Shown: positions 26,001 through 34,839, numbered from the stretch's first letter. The stretch: DNA of 64,000 nucleotides from Streptacidiphilus jeojiense (GCF_000719095.1 NZ_JOEH01000021.1:240059-304058); one strand, 5' to 3'. The notes: a model not told the origin generated them from the letters alone. Numbers and translations: made by a program.

Positions 26001-26431
26001 CAGAGGGCGGGTTCGACGGCCGTGGTCGTCAGTGCACGGACCCCCGCCACCACCGCGTCCAGCGGGGTCCCGGTCGGGAACACCGCTGCGGCGCCGGCCG
26101 CGTGCAGTCGGGGGACGTCGGCCGCGGGGATGGTGCCGCCGACGACCACGGCGATGTCGGCCGCGTCGGCGGCCCGCAGGCCCTCGACGACGCGGGCGGT
26201 CAGGGCGAGGTGGGCGCCGGACAGGATGCTGAGTCCGACCACGGCCACGTCCTCCTGGACGGCGGTGGCCACGATGGACTCGATCCGCTGGCGGATGCCG
26301 GTGAAGACCACCTCGAAGCCGGCGTCGCGCAGCGCCCGCGCCACGATCTTGGCTCCGCGGTCGTGGCCGTCCAGGCCCGGCTTGGCGATCAGGACGCGGG
26401 TGGCGGTGGCGGCGGTTGTGGCGGTGGTCAT
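26000..26431 (-). CDS. B12-binding (small) subunit of an acyl-CoA mutase
   Basis: A 143-aa cobalamin-binding domain protein. 'KPGLDGHDRGAKIVARAL' contains the DxHxxG motif whose His ligates cobalt; 'LSILSGAHLAL' and 'VVVGGTIPAADV' are the further conserved loops. It works with the adjacent large subunit as a two-chain mutase, as in isobutyryl-CoA and 2-hydroxyisobutyryl-CoA mutases. ATG 26431 overlaps the large-subunit stop. The first dozen residues are Ala/Thr rich. Confidence in the fold is high; the substrate is not known. Confidence 0.88.
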   Translation of the reverse strand: MTTATTAATATRVLIAKPGLDGHDRGAKIVARALRDAGFEVVFTGIRQRIESIVATAVQEDVAVVGLSILSGAHLALTARVVEGLRAADAADIAVVVGGTIPAADVPRLHAAGAAAVFPTGTPLDAVVAGVRALTTTAVEPAL

Positions 26432-28026
26432 CAGAACACCACCGGCTGCTGGAACTCGCCCCAGACCGCCTTGAGCGCGGCGACCATCTCGCCGACCGTG
26501 CAGTAGGCGTTGGCGCAGTCGATCAGACGGGGCATCAGATTGTCGGTCCCTTCCGCGGCGCGGGTCAGCTCGGCGAGAGCGGTGCGGACGGTGACGGCGT
26601 CCCGGGTCGCCTTCACGTCGGCGAGCCGTTTCAGCTGCCGGTCCAGGCCCTCGGCGTCCAGTTCGTAGGTGGCCAGTTCGGGGGCCGGCTCGTCCGCCGT
26701 GAACCGGTTGACGCCGACGACCGGCCGGGTCCCCGACTCGACCTCCTGGTGGATCCGGTAGGCCTCGTCGGCGATCAGGCCCTGCAGGTAGCCGTCCTCG
26801 ATCGCCCGGACCATGCCGCCGTGCCGCTCCAGGTCCGCCATGATCTCCACGATCCTGGCCTCGGTGGCGTCGGTGAGCGATTCGACGAAGTAGGAGCCGC
26901 CGAGCGGGTCGGCGACCCTGGCCACCCCGGTCTCGTGGGCCAGGATCTGCTGGGTGCGCAGGGCCAGGGTGGTGGACTCCTCGCTGGGCAGCGCGAAGGG
27001 TTCGTCCCAGGCGGCGGTGAACATCGACTGGACCCCGCCTAGCACCGAGGCCAGCGCCTCGTAGGCGACCCGGACCGTGTTGTTCCTGGCCTGCGGGGCG
27101 TAGAGGGAGGCGCCGCCGGCCACGCAGCCGAAGCGGAACATCGACGCCTTGTCGGAGGTCGCACCGTAGCGCTCGCGCACGATGGTGGCCCAACGGCGGC
27201 GTCCGGCACGGTACTTGGCGATCTCCTCGAAGAAGTCGCCGTGGGTGTAGAAGAAGAAGGAGATCTGTGGGGCGAACTGCTCGATCGTCATCCGGCCGCG
27301 GGCCAGCACGGTGTCGCAGTAGGTGACCCCGTCGGCCAGGGTGAAGGCCATCTCCTGCACCGCGTTGGCACCGGCGTCGCGGAAGTGGGCGCCGGCCACC
27401 GAGATCGCGTTGAAGCTGGACACCTCGGCCGCGCAGAACTCGATGGTGTCCGCGATCAGCCGCAGCGAGGGGTCGGGCGGCCAGATCCAGGTGCCGCGCG
27501 AGGCGTACTCCTTGAGGATGTCGTTCTGGATGGTCCCGGTGAGCTTCGCCCGGGGGATGCCCCGGCGCTCGGCGGCGGCCACGTAGAAGGCCAGCAGGAT
27601 CGCCGCGGTCCCGTTGATGGTGAAGCTGGTGCTGATCCGGTCCAGCGGGATGCCGTCGAACAGCACCTCGGCATCGGCGAGGGTGTCCACGGCGACGCCG
27701 ACCCGGCCGACCTCCTCGCCGACCTCGGGGTCGTCGGAGTCGTAGCCGCACTGAGTGGGCAGGTCCAGTGCGACCGAGAGTCCGGTGCCGCCCTGTTCCA
27801 GCAGGTAGCGGTAGCGGCGGTTGGACTCCTCGGCGGTGCCGAACCCGGAGTACTGCCGGAAGGTCCACAGCCGCCCCCGGTAGCCGGAGGGGTAGTTGCC
27901 GCGGGTGAAGGGGAAGTGGCCGGGGTCCGGCGGATCCCCGGCCAGGTCCGCCGGTCCGTAGACCGACTTGAGCGGGATGCCCGAGGAGGTATGCGTCGCT
28001 GAGGAGTTCTGGGCGGAGTCGTTCAC
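26431..28026 (-). CDS. Acyl-CoA mutase large subunit (methylmalonyl-CoA mutase family)
   Basis: A 531-aa catalytic subunit that rearranges a carbon skeleton by B12 radical chemistry. 'TFRQYSGFGTAEESNRR' aligns with the MCM substrate loop and keeps Tyr59 (MCM Tyr89); 'LKEYASRGTWIWPP' keeps Arg177 (MCM Arg207). These favour a carboxylated, methylmalonyl-like substrate over isobutyryl-CoA (Phe/Gln there). But 'ISVAGAHFRDAGANAVQE' has Ala213 where MCM and ICM have Tyr (SGYH), next to the conserved His214. GTG 28026 overlaps the ligase stop. Lacks the C-terminal B12 domain, which is encoded next door. Could be a true MCM or a mutase for a bulkier relative. Confidence 0.85.
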   Translation of the reverse strand: MNDSAQNSSATHTSSGIPLKSVYGPADLAGDPPDPGHFPFTRGNYPSGYRGRLWTFRQYSGFGTAEESNRRYRYLLEQGGTGLSVALDLPTQCGYDSDDPEVGEEVGRVGVAVDTLADAEVLFDGIPLDRISTSFTINGTAAILLAFYVAAAERRGIPRAKLTGTIQNDILKEYASRGTWIWPPDPSLRLIADTIEFCAAEVSSFNAISVAGAHFRDAGANAVQEMAFTLADGVTYCDTVLARGRMTIEQFAPQISFFFYTHGDFFEEIAKYRAGRRRWATIVRERYGATSDKASMFRFGCVAGGASLYAPQARNNTVRVAYEALASVLGGVQSMFTAAWDEPFALPSEESTTLALRTQQILAHETGVARVADPLGGSYFVESLTDATEARIVEIMADLERHGGMVRAIEDGYLQGLIADEAYRIHQEVESGTRPVVGVNRFTADEPAPELATYELDAEGLDRQLKRLADVKATRDAVTVRTALAELTRAAEGTDNLMPRLIDCANAYCTVGEMVAALKAVWGEFQQPVVF

Positions 28027-29480
28027 TTCAGTACGTCTTTCATCAGCAGGGTCTTCATCACCTTGCCGCTGGCGTTCAGCGGCAGCTCGTCGAGGAAGTC
28101 CACGTACCGGGGCGCCTTGAAGCCGGCCATCCGGGTGCGGCTCCAGGCGATCAGCTCCTGCTCCGTCACCGGGCCGCGGCGGACCACGAAGGCTTTGCCG
28201 ACCTGGCCGAGCCGCTCGTCCGGGACGCCGACCACGGCGACCTGGGCCACCGCCGGATGCTCCATCAGGAAGCCCTCGATCTCGGCCGGGTAGGCGTTGA
28301 AGCCGCCGGCGATGAACATGTCCTTCTTGCGGCCGACGATCCGCAGCTTGCCCGCGTCGTCCAGCGTGCCCAGGTCCCCGGTGTGCAGCCAGCCGTCCGG
28401 GTCGATGGCCTCGGCGGTCGCCGACGGGTCGTCGAGGTAGCCCTGCATCACGGTGTAGCCGCGCACCAGCACCTCGCCGTCGTCCGCGATCCGGATCTCG
28501 ACTCCGTCGCAGGGGGTGCCGACCGTGGTCGCGATGGACTCGAAGGAGTCGCCGGGCCGGGAGGCGGTGGCCGTCCCCGCCTCGGTCAGCCCGTAGCCGG
28601 TCATCACCGAGCGGAAGGGCAGCTCGCTGACGATCCGTCGGATCAGTTCGACCGGGATGTCGGCGGACCCGGTCACCGCCACCCGCAGCGAGGACAGGTC
28701 GTGGCCGCCGCGTGCGGACAGCAGCGAGTGGTAGAGCGTGGGCGGTCCGGGAAGCACCGTGACCTTCTCCCGCTCCACCAGGGCGAGCACCTGCTCCACG
28801 TCGAAGACCGGCACCGGCAGGATGGTCGCGCCGCGGATCAGCGAGGCGATGCAGCCGGCCTTGTAGCCGAAGATGTGGAAGTACGGATTGACCGTCAGAT
28901 AGCGGTCGCCCTGCCGCAGATCGGCCAGGTCGCACCACTCCGCGTACAGCCGCAGGGTCTGGGCGTGGTTCATCATCACGCCCTTGGGGCGCCCGCTGGT
29001 GCCCGAGGTGAACATGATGTCGCAGACGTCGGTCCCCAGCACCGGGCGTTGGAACGGCGAACCGCTGGCGAGGAAGTCCGACTTCAGGTCGATCACCGGG
29101 ACCCCGGGCTGGGCCGGGTAGTCCTGGCCCAGGAAGCCGCTCTGGACCAGGACGGCCCTGGCCCCGCTGCGGCGGATGATGTCGTGCGCCTCGTCCGCCT
29201 TGAAGCGGGTGTTGACCGGGACCAGCACGCCGCCGGCGGTCAGCAGCCCGAATGCCGCGATGATCCATTCGGCCGAGTTGGGTGCCCAGAGCGCCACCCG
29301 GTCGCCGCGTTCGATCCCGGCGGAGGCGAACGCGCCGGCGGCCACCCGGACCCGGTCGACCAGTTCGGTGAAGCTGAGCCGCAGCGGGCCGTCCACCACG
29401 GCCTCGGCGTCGCCGAAGCGGTCGGCCGCGCTCAGCACCATGTCGGGGATGGTCTCCCAGGCCTTTGCCGTGGTCTGCAT
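28023..29480 (-). CDS. Acyl-CoA synthetase (AMP-dependent, FadD-like)
   Basis: A 485-aa ANL-superfamily ligase that activates a carboxylic acid to its CoA thioester with ATP. Motifs: the P-loop 'FTSGTSGRPKGVMMNH', 'TGYGLTEAG' (A5), 'GWLHTGDLG', and the C-terminal hinge 'RKKDMFIAGGFNAYPAEIE' with Lys in 'NASGKVMKT' as the adenylation lysine. ATG 29480 overlaps the stop of the amidohydrolase gene (TAATG). Closely resembles in layout the ligase at 52850-54445, so the two may be paralogues for related substrates. Confidence 0.87.
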   Translation of the reverse strand: MQTTAKAWETIPDMVLSAADRFGDAEAVVDGPLRLSFTELVDRVRVAAGAFASAGIERGDRVALWAPNSAEWIIAAFGLLTAGGVLVPVNTRFKADEAHDIIRRSGARAVLVQSGFLGQDYPAQPGVPVIDLKSDFLASGSPFQRPVLGTDVCDIMFTSGTSGRPKGVMMNHAQTLRLYAEWCDLADLRQGDRYLTVNPYFHIFGYKAGCIASLIRGATILPVPVFDVEQVLALVEREKVTVLPGPPTLYHSLLSARGGHDLSSLRVAVTGSADIPVELIRRIVSELPFRSVMTGYGLTEAGTATASRPGDSFESIATTVGTPCDGVEIRIADDGEVLVRGYTVMQGYLDDPSATAEAIDPDGWLHTGDLGTLDDAGKLRIVGRKKDMFIAGGFNAYPAEIEGFLMEHPAVAQVAVVGVPDERLGQVGKAFVVRRGPVTEQELIAWSRTRMAGFKAPRYVDFLDELPLNASGKVMKTLLMKDVLK

Positions 29481-30655
29481 TACGCGATCAGCCGGGCCAG
29501 GTTGCCGCCCATGATCTTGGCCTGGTCGGCCTCGTTGAACTTGGCCAGCGTGTCGACGTAGGTGACCGGGTCGGCAAGCCCCTCGGGGTGCGGCCAGTCG
29601 GAGCCGAACAGCACCCGGTCGACGCCCACCACGGAGGCCAGCTCGGACATGTCCTCCTCCCAGAACGGGCTGATGTGGATCCGGGTCCGGACCGCCTCGA
29701 CCGGGTCGCCGAGGAAGCCCCGGGGCTGCTTCTTGTAGACGCTGGCGAGCTGGTCGAGCAGCGGCACCAGCCAGGACGAGCCGTTCTCGATGACCGAGAC
29801 CTTCAGCTCGGGGAAGCGGAACAGCGCGCCGTGGCAGACCCAGGAGGACACCGCGTCGGTGACCGGGCGCCACTCGTTCATCATCCGGAACACCTGGGCC
29901 TCGAAGGGCCGCATCTCCTGGCCCTTGCCCTCCCAGTCGTTGGAGTAGCGGGAGTAGCCGCTGTCGGAGGAGTGCATCGCCACCAGCACCCCGGCCTGCT
30001 CGACGCGCTTCCAGAACGGGTCGAACTCCGGCAGCGCGAACGACCGCGACCCGCCGTAGCCGGGCACCGGGGCCGGCCGGACCAGGATCACCCGGGCCCC
30101 GCGCTCCAGGCACCACTCCAGCTCGGCGATGGCCTTGTCCAGGATCGGCAGGCTGATCACCGGGGTGGTGTAGATCCGGTCCTTGTGGTTGAAGCCCCAG
30201 GTCTCGTACAGCCACTGGTTGAGCGAGTGGACCACCGCGTGGATCAGCTCCGGCTCGTCCCGCATCCGTTCCTCGACCAGGCTGGCCAGGGTGGGGAACA
30301 TCAGCGTCCGCTGGATCCCCATCTCGTCCATCAGCTCCAGCCGCGGAGCGGGCTCCCGGAACGCCGGTATCGACTTCATCGGGGCCCCGAAGAGCTCCCG
30401 GTGCGACTTGCCGTCCGGGTTGCCCTCCCGGAAGTACTGCTCCCACGCGCCCGGACGGGCCACCACCTCGAAGGTGGGGTTGGGGATGTAGTCACTGATC
30501 TGTCCCAGCACCGCGATCTTCTTGCGGCCGTTCACCACCGGGTACTGGATGGCCGACCGGTACTGCTCGGGCAGGTACCTGGTGAGCGCGTCCTCGGTCT
30601 CGTACAGGTGGTTGTCCGCGTCGAACAGCGGATACGGCAGCTCGCGTGACGGCAT
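29480..30655 (-). CDS. Amidohydrolase-2 family protein
   Basis: A 391-aa metal-dependent TIM-barrel hydrolase or decarboxylase (ACMSD/6-methylsalicylate decarboxylase-like superfamily). The N-terminal 'LFDADNHLYE' is the DxH-like metal motif, 'AMHSSDSGY' and 'VSVIENGSSW' give middle ligands, and 'LFGSDWPHPEG' holds the terminal Asp. Family members hydrolyse C-N or C-C bonds or decarboxylate. ATG with a perfect AAAGGAGG upstream. First gene of a six-gene chain ending at 23872, preceded directly by an operator copy at 30678. Confidence 0.83.
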   Translation of the reverse strand: MPSRELPYPLFDADNHLYETEDALTRYLPEQYRSAIQYPVVNGRKKIAVLGQISDYIPNPTFEVVARPGAWEQYFREGNPDGKSHRELFGAPMKSIPAFREPAPRLELMDEMGIQRTLMFPTLASLVEERMRDEPELIHAVVHSLNQWLYETWGFNHKDRIYTTPVISLPILDKAIAELEWCLERGARVILVRPAPVPGYGGSRSFALPEFDPFWKRVEQAGVLVAMHSSDSGYSRYSNDWEGKGQEMRPFEAQVFRMMNEWRPVTDAVSSWVCHGALFRFPELKVSVIENGSSWLVPLLDQLASVYKKQPRGFLGDPVEAVRTRIHISPFWEEDMSELASVVGVDRVLFGSDWPHPEGLADPVTYVDTLAKFNEADQAKIMGGNLARLIA

Positions 30656-30677
30656 GAGATCCTCCTTTGCTGAATAA

Positions 30678-30692
30678 GAGAACCTTATTCTC
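30678..30692. promoter_or_regulatory. Regulon operator GAGAA-CCTTA-TTCTC
   Basis: Perfect arms of the shared dyad, 23 nt before the amidohydrolase start and overlapping the stop codon of the preceding ligase gene. A larger 7-nt inverted repeat GAATAAG/CTTATTC overlaps it. It should control the 30655-23872 operon. Confidence 0.78.
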
Positions 30693-32232
30693 CGTCGTGG
30701 CGCACTGCAATGTCCCGACGGAGGTGAAACTTCTGGATCTTGCCGCTCGCGGTGCGCGGGAAGTCCTCGACCGTGTGGAGCTCCTCGGGCCACTTCTGCC
30801 GGGCCAGGCCCGCCTGTTCCAGGTGGCGCCGCATGGCGTCGATGGTGGGCGGCGCGGGGTGGCCGGGCCGCAGCCGGACCACGGCAGCGGCGTGCTCGCC
30901 GAGCCGGACGTCGGGGGCGGCCACTACGGCGGCCTCGGCCACGCCGTCCATGGCGAGCAGCAGTTCCTCGACCTCCACCGCGCTGATGTTCTCCCCGCCG
31001 CGGATGATGATGTCGGCCTTGCGGTCGGTGATGGTGAGGCAGCCGTCCTGGTCCAGCACGCCGATGTCCCCGGTGCGGTACCAGCCCTCGGTGTCGAAGG
31101 CGTTCTCGGTCAGGGCCGGATCGGTGTAGCCGAGGCACAGGTCGGGGCCCCGGCTGAGGATCTCGCCGTCGCACTCCAGCCGGAACTCCACGCCGGACAG
31201 CGCCTTCCCGTCGGTGTACAGCCGCTCGCGCTCGGGCGCGGTGTGCAGGGAGCCGGTGATGGAGGGGTGTTCGGTGCTGCCGTAGGAGCGGAACGCGGTG
31301 ATGCCGAGGGCCTCCAGCCGGGTGGTGACCGAGGTCGGGACCGACGCGCCGCCGAGGCCGGCGTACTTCATGTGCGCGAGGTGTCCGGGGGTGAAGTCGG
31401 GGTGGTCCAGCAGGCTGGTCATGTAGTAGGCCGCGCCGCCGCCCACGGTGAGTCCGTCACGTGTCATCAGTTCCAGCGCCCGGCCCGGGTCCCAGGTGTC
31501 GGCGAGGTTCACCGGGGAGCCGTCCAGCACCGGGATCAGGAAGGCGTTCACCATCCCGATGAAGTGGCCGACCGGCGCCGAGGTGAGCTGGCTGCCCCGG
31601 TCCGGCGGATAGAAGCCGGCCAGCTGGCGGGTCTCGTAGCCGAGGGTCTGGTGGCTGTGGACGACGCCCTTGGGGTCGCGGGTGGTGCCGGAGGTGAAGG
31701 CGATCAGGGCGGGGGCGGCCGGGTCGGTCCGGACCACGCCGGGCATGGGTTCGGCGCCGAGCAGGTCGTCGAAGTCCCGTCCCACCACGCCGACCACGGG
31801 TACCCGGGCGCTCAGGTCGGGCTGGTGCTCCATCCGCCCGAAGCGCTCGGCCGTGACGAAGACCTTCGGGGTGACCGAGTCCAGGATGTAGCCGACCTCC
31901 TTGCGCCCGTAGAAGTGGACGATCGGCACCACGACCGCCCCGAGCAGCGCCGAGGCCCAGAAGACCGCGGCGGCCTCCATCCAGTTGGGCAGTTGGAAGG
32001 CGACCGCGTCACCGGGGCCGACGCCGCGCTCGCGCAGCCCTGCGGCCAGCCGGCGCGCGGTCCGTTCGAGCTCGCCGAAGGTCCCCGTCCAGGGCCGCAC
32101 GTCCGAGTGCACCCGGAATACGGTCTCCGGGGCGGCCTCCAGGCCGCGGGCCAGCAGGTCGCCGATGGTGTCCCGGGTCCACCAGCCCTCCGCCTCGTAG
32201 CGCTGCACCAGTTCGGCGGGGATCTTTCGCAT
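30685..32232 (-). CDS. Acyl-CoA synthetase/AMP-binding ligase
   Basis: A 515-aa ANL ligase distinct in sequence from the two FadD-like ones here. P-loop 'AFTSGTTRDPKGVVHSH', A5-like 'FRSYGSTEHP', 'GWYRTGDIG', hinge 'DRKADIIIRGGENISAVEVEE' and C-terminal Lys in 'TASGKIQKFHLR'. The 'RGGENIS' form is seen in cyclohexane-carboxylate and aromatic-acid type ligases, which hints at a cyclic acid, but this is only suggestive. ATG 32232, divergent from the reductase gene; the shared 65-nt gap contains an operator. Confidence 0.86.
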   Translation of the reverse strand: MRKIPAELVQRYEAEGWWTRDTIGDLLARGLEAAPETVFRVHSDVRPWTGTFGELERTARRLAAGLRERGVGPGDAVAFQLPNWMEAAAVFWASALLGAVVVPIVHFYGRKEVGYILDSVTPKVFVTAERFGRMEHQPDLSARVPVVGVVGRDFDDLLGAEPMPGVVRTDPAAPALIAFTSGTTRDPKGVVHSHQTLGYETRQLAGFYPPDRGSQLTSAPVGHFIGMVNAFLIPVLDGSPVNLADTWDPGRALELMTRDGLTVGGGAAYYMTSLLDHPDFTPGHLAHMKYAGLGGASVPTSVTTRLEALGITAFRSYGSTEHPSITGSLHTAPERERLYTDGKALSGVEFRLECDGEILSRGPDLCLGYTDPALTENAFDTEGWYRTGDIGVLDQDGCLTITDRKADIIIRGGENISAVEVEELLLAMDGVAEAAVVAAPDVRLGEHAAAVVRLRPGHPAPPTIDAMRRHLEQAGLARQKWPEELHTVEDFPRTASGKIQKFHLRRDIAVRHDGE

Positions 32233-32256
32233 GGCGAGTGCTCCTTCCTCGACGCT

Positions 32257-32271
32257 GAGAATTGCACTCTC
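32257..32271. promoter_or_regulatory. Regulon operator GAGAA-TTGCA-CTCTC
   Basis: One mismatch from the dyad. It is centred in the 65-nt divergent gap, about 25 nt from each start codon (32232 minus, 32298 plus). An outer palindrome GCTGAGA/TCTCAGC surrounds it. Confidence 0.7.
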
Positions 32272-32297
32272 TCAGCAAGAGAAGCTAAATTCCATAC

Positions 32298-33296
32298 ATG
32301 GGACGAGACCAGGGCCTGTATCCGGCCCGAATCACCCGAGTCATCCAGGAGACCGCCGACACGCGCACCTATGTGCTCGACGTCCCCTATCCCTACCGGG
32401 CCGGACAGTTCCTGACCGTCAAGGTCTGCGACACCCTGCGCAGTTACTCGATGTCGAGCTCCCCGGACACCGACGCCGAGCTGATGACGACGGTGAAGCG
32501 GGTCCCCGGCGGCCTGGTCTCCAACTGGATGCACGACCATCTGCGGCCCGGCGACGTCATCGAGACCACCCGTCCCACCGGGCTCTTCTGCCTGCGGGAG
32601 ACCCCGGCGCCGCTGCTGGCGTTCTGCGGGGGCAGCGGCGTCACGCCGATCCTGTCCCTGGTCAAGACCGCGCTGGCGACGACGGCGCGACGGGTCCGGG
32701 TGCTGGCGGCCGACCGGGACGCCGACTCGGTCATCTTCGGACCCGCGATGGACGAGCTGGCCCGGCGCCACCCGACCCGCTTCGAGATCCGGCACCACCT
32801 GGACGACCGGTCGGGCTATGTCACCGAGGACCAGGTGCGCGAGTTCGTCCTGGGCGACCGGGGCGCGGACTTCTACCTCTGCGGACCGGCGCCCTTCATG
32901 GACCTGACCGAGCGTGCGTTGCTGGCCCACGGCGCCGATCCGGCACGGATCTTCGCCGAGCGCTTCGCCGCCCCGGCCGCAGTGGTCGACTCCGGCGACG
33001 GCTCCGCCGACGCCGAACTGGACGGCACCGTCTCCATCGTCCTCTCCGGCAAGCGGCACACCGTCGCCCAGCACGCCAACGAGACCCTGCTGGAGAGTGC
33101 GCGCCGGGCCGGTCTGGCGCCGCCCTTCTCCTGCGAGGCGGGGAACTGCGCCACCTGCATCGCCCAGATCACCGAGGGCAAGGCCCGGATGCGGGTGAAC
33201 AACGCGCTGGAGGAGGACGAGATCGCCGACGGCTGGATCCTCACCTGCCAGGGGGAGCCGGTGACTCCGCACGTCACCGTCGTCTACGAGGACTGA
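32298..33296 (+). CDS. Ferredoxin-type oxygenase reductase (KshB/PaaE-like)
   Basis: A 332-aa electron-transfer protein. Order: FAD domain with 'RSYSMSS', NAD domain with 'FCGGSGVTPILSLVK' and 'YLCGPAPFM', then a plant-type [2Fe-2S] domain with 'CEAGNCATC' and a later Cys in 'ILTCQGEP'. This order fits reductases of ring hydroxylases or epoxidases such as KshB, HmpX-like PaaE. No oxygenase component is encoded in the window, so its partner must lie elsewhere. ATG start, divergent from the ligase gene. Confidence 0.88.
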   Translation: MGRDQGLYPARITRVIQETADTRTYVLDVPYPYRAGQFLTVKVCDTLRSYSMSSSPDTDAELMTTVKRVPGGLVSNWMHDHLRPGDVIETTRPTGLFCLRETPAPLLAFCGGSGVTPILSLVKTALATTARRVRVLAADRDADSVIFGPAMDELARRHPTRFEIRHHLDDRSGYVTEDQVREFVLGDRGADFYLCGPAPFMDLTERALLAHGADPARIFAERFAAPAAVVDSGDGSADAELDGTVSIVLSGKRHTVAQHANETLLESARRAGLAPPFSCEAGNCATCIAQITEGKARMRVNNALEEDEIADGWILTCQGEPVTPHVTVVYED

Positions 33297-33354
33297 TCCG
33301 GTGGAACCGGTCTGGACTGCGCCGCTGCCGGTGAATATGATGTTCGCTCAGAAT

Positions 33355-33369
33355 GAGAATACGCATCTC
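33355..33369. promoter_or_regulatory. Regulon operator GAGAA-TACGC-ATCTC
   Basis: One mismatch in the right arm. It lies 18 nt before the enoyl-CoA hydratase ATG at 33387, inside the gap after the reductase gene. Confidence 0.68.
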
Positions 33370-33386
33370 TCATATGGAGAAGCTTG

Positions 33387-34106
33387 ATGGTAGAGCTGGA
33401 GCTGGACCAAGGGCTGGCCGTCGTCACCATCAACCGCCCGCAGGCCCGTAACGCCATCGCGCTGAGCACCATGGACGAGTTGGACAAGGCTCTCGATGCG
33501 GCGGAGGGCTCCCGGGCCCTGGTCGTCACCGGCGCGGGCGACCGGGCCTTTGTGTCCGGTGGGGACCTGAAGGAACTCGCCGCGATCCGGACCGAGGAGG
33601 AGGCGATGGCCATGGCCCTGCGGATGCGGGGGATCTGCGACCGGCTGGCGGCGTTCCCCGGCCCGGTGATCGCGGCCCTGAACGGGCATGCCCTGGGAGG
33701 CGGGGCCGAGGTCGCCCTGGCCGCCGACATCCGGGTGGCCGCCGACGACATCAGGATCGGCTTCACCCAGGTGACGCTCGCGATCATGCCGGCCTGGGGC
33801 GGCGCCGAACGGCTCGCGTCACTGGTCGGCCGGGGGAGGGCGCTGCTGCTCGCGGGCACGGGGGCCATGGTCGGCGCCGTCGAGGCCGAACGCCTCGGTC
33901 TGGTGGACCGGGTGCTGCCGCGGGCCGGCTTCGAGCAGGGCTGGCGCTCGCTGGCCAGGTCGCTCGCCACCGCACCGGCGCAGGCGATCAAGCAGGTGAT
34001 CACGGGAGACGGCTCGGCCGAGCAGGCGGCGCGGCTCTTCGCGCAACTGTGGGTGGCCGACGAGCACTGGCAGGCAGTGGACGGAGTGATGTCGCGTGCG
34101 AAGTGA
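33387..34106 (+). CDS. Enoyl-CoA hydratase/isomerase family protein
   Basis: A 239-aa crotonase-fold protein. The oxyanion loop 'AFVSGGDLKEL' and 'ALNGHALGGGAEVALAAD' are clear, keeping the first catalytic Glu (GGGAE). The second Glu position of hydratases (FGQPE) reads 'GFTQVT', so it may be an isomerase or another crotonase activity rather than a standard hydratase. ATG 33387 with GGAGA upstream is preferred over the TTG three bases earlier. The 3' end overlaps the next gene by 11 nt. Confidence 0.83.
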   Translation: MVELELDQGLAVVTINRPQARNAIALSTMDELDKALDAAEGSRALVVTGAGDRAFVSGGDLKELAAIRTEEEAMAMALRMRGICDRLAAFPGPVIAALNGHALGGGAEVALAADIRVAADDIRIGFTQVTLAIMPAWGGAERLASLVGRGRALLLAGTGAMVGAVEAERLGLVDRVLPRAGFEQGWRSLARSLATAPAQAIKQVITGDGSAEQAARLFAQLWVADEHWQAVDGVMSRAK

Positions 34107-34839
34107 ACCGCGGGTCGAGACGGGCTCGGTGGGCGTGGTCGTGCGTCCGCCGAACCCCACCGGGGGCGTCGTCCTGTACCTGCCCGGTGACCGGAGGCTC
34201 TCCGGCGCGCCGGAGTCGGCCCCCGGCCTGGCCGAGCGGCTGGCCCTGCGGACCGGGGCGGTGGTCGTCGCCCCGCGGCACCGCACCGCCTTCCCGGCCG
34301 CGCTGGAGGACGTCCACTCCGCCTACGACTACTGCCGGAGCCAGGGGCCGGTGGCCGTGGTGGGGGAGCGTCAGGGAGCGGGCCTGGCCGCCGCCCTGCT
34401 GCTGCGGTTGCGGGACCTGGGCGAGCCGGCGCCGCGCTGCGGGGTGCTGGTCTCGGCCCTGCTCGACCTCACCATGCAGGCGCCCAGCCTGCAGCTGAAC
34501 GCGACCGCCGACCCCACCTTCGACGTGGCCGAGCTCGGCCGCTGGGCCGAGCGCTACGCCGCCGGCACCGCGCCGACCAACCCCCTGCTCAGCCCGCTGC
34601 TCGCCAATCTGCACGGACTGCCGCCGATCCAGCTGCTGGTGGCCGGCACCGATCCGCTGCTCGACGACTCGGTGGAGTTCGCCAACCGCGCGGCCCGCTC
34701 CGGCGTCACGGTGGACCTGCATGTGCGGGCGGACGCGGCGAGCCTGCGCGCGGAGGTCCTCACGGCCATGGCCGGCTTCATTCAGCGATGGAGTCCTCGG
34801 GCGCTGACCCCAGAAGCACGGACAGCGTATCCCGCATGA
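34096..34839 (+). CDS. Alpha/beta-hydrolase-like protein lacking the catalytic serine
   Basis: A 247-aa protein of the hormone-sensitive-lipase-like alpha/beta-hydrolase type, judged from 'VVVAPRHRTAFPAALEDVHSAY' and 'IQLLVAGTDPLLDDSVEFA', which keeps the acid-residue loop. The nucleophile elbow GDSAGG reads 'GERQGAG', the HGGG oxyanion loop reads 'LPGDRRL', and the usual C-terminal HGF histidine is not recognisable. So hydrolysis is doubtful; a binding or structural role is possible. GTG 34096 overlaps the upstream gene; the 3' end overlaps the convergent TetR gene by 62 nt. Confidence 0.7.
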   Translation: MRSEPRVETGSVGVVVRPPNPTGGVVLYLPGDRRLSGAPESAPGLAERLALRTGAVVVAPRHRTAFPAALEDVHSAYDYCRSQGPVAVVGERQGAGLAAALLLRLRDLGEPAPRCGVLVSALLDLTMQAPSLQLNATADPTFDVAELGRWAERYAAGTAPTNPLLSPLLANLHGLPPIQLLVAGTDPLLDDSVEFANRAARSGVTVDLHVRADAASLRAEVLTAMAGFIQRWSPRALTPEARTAYPA

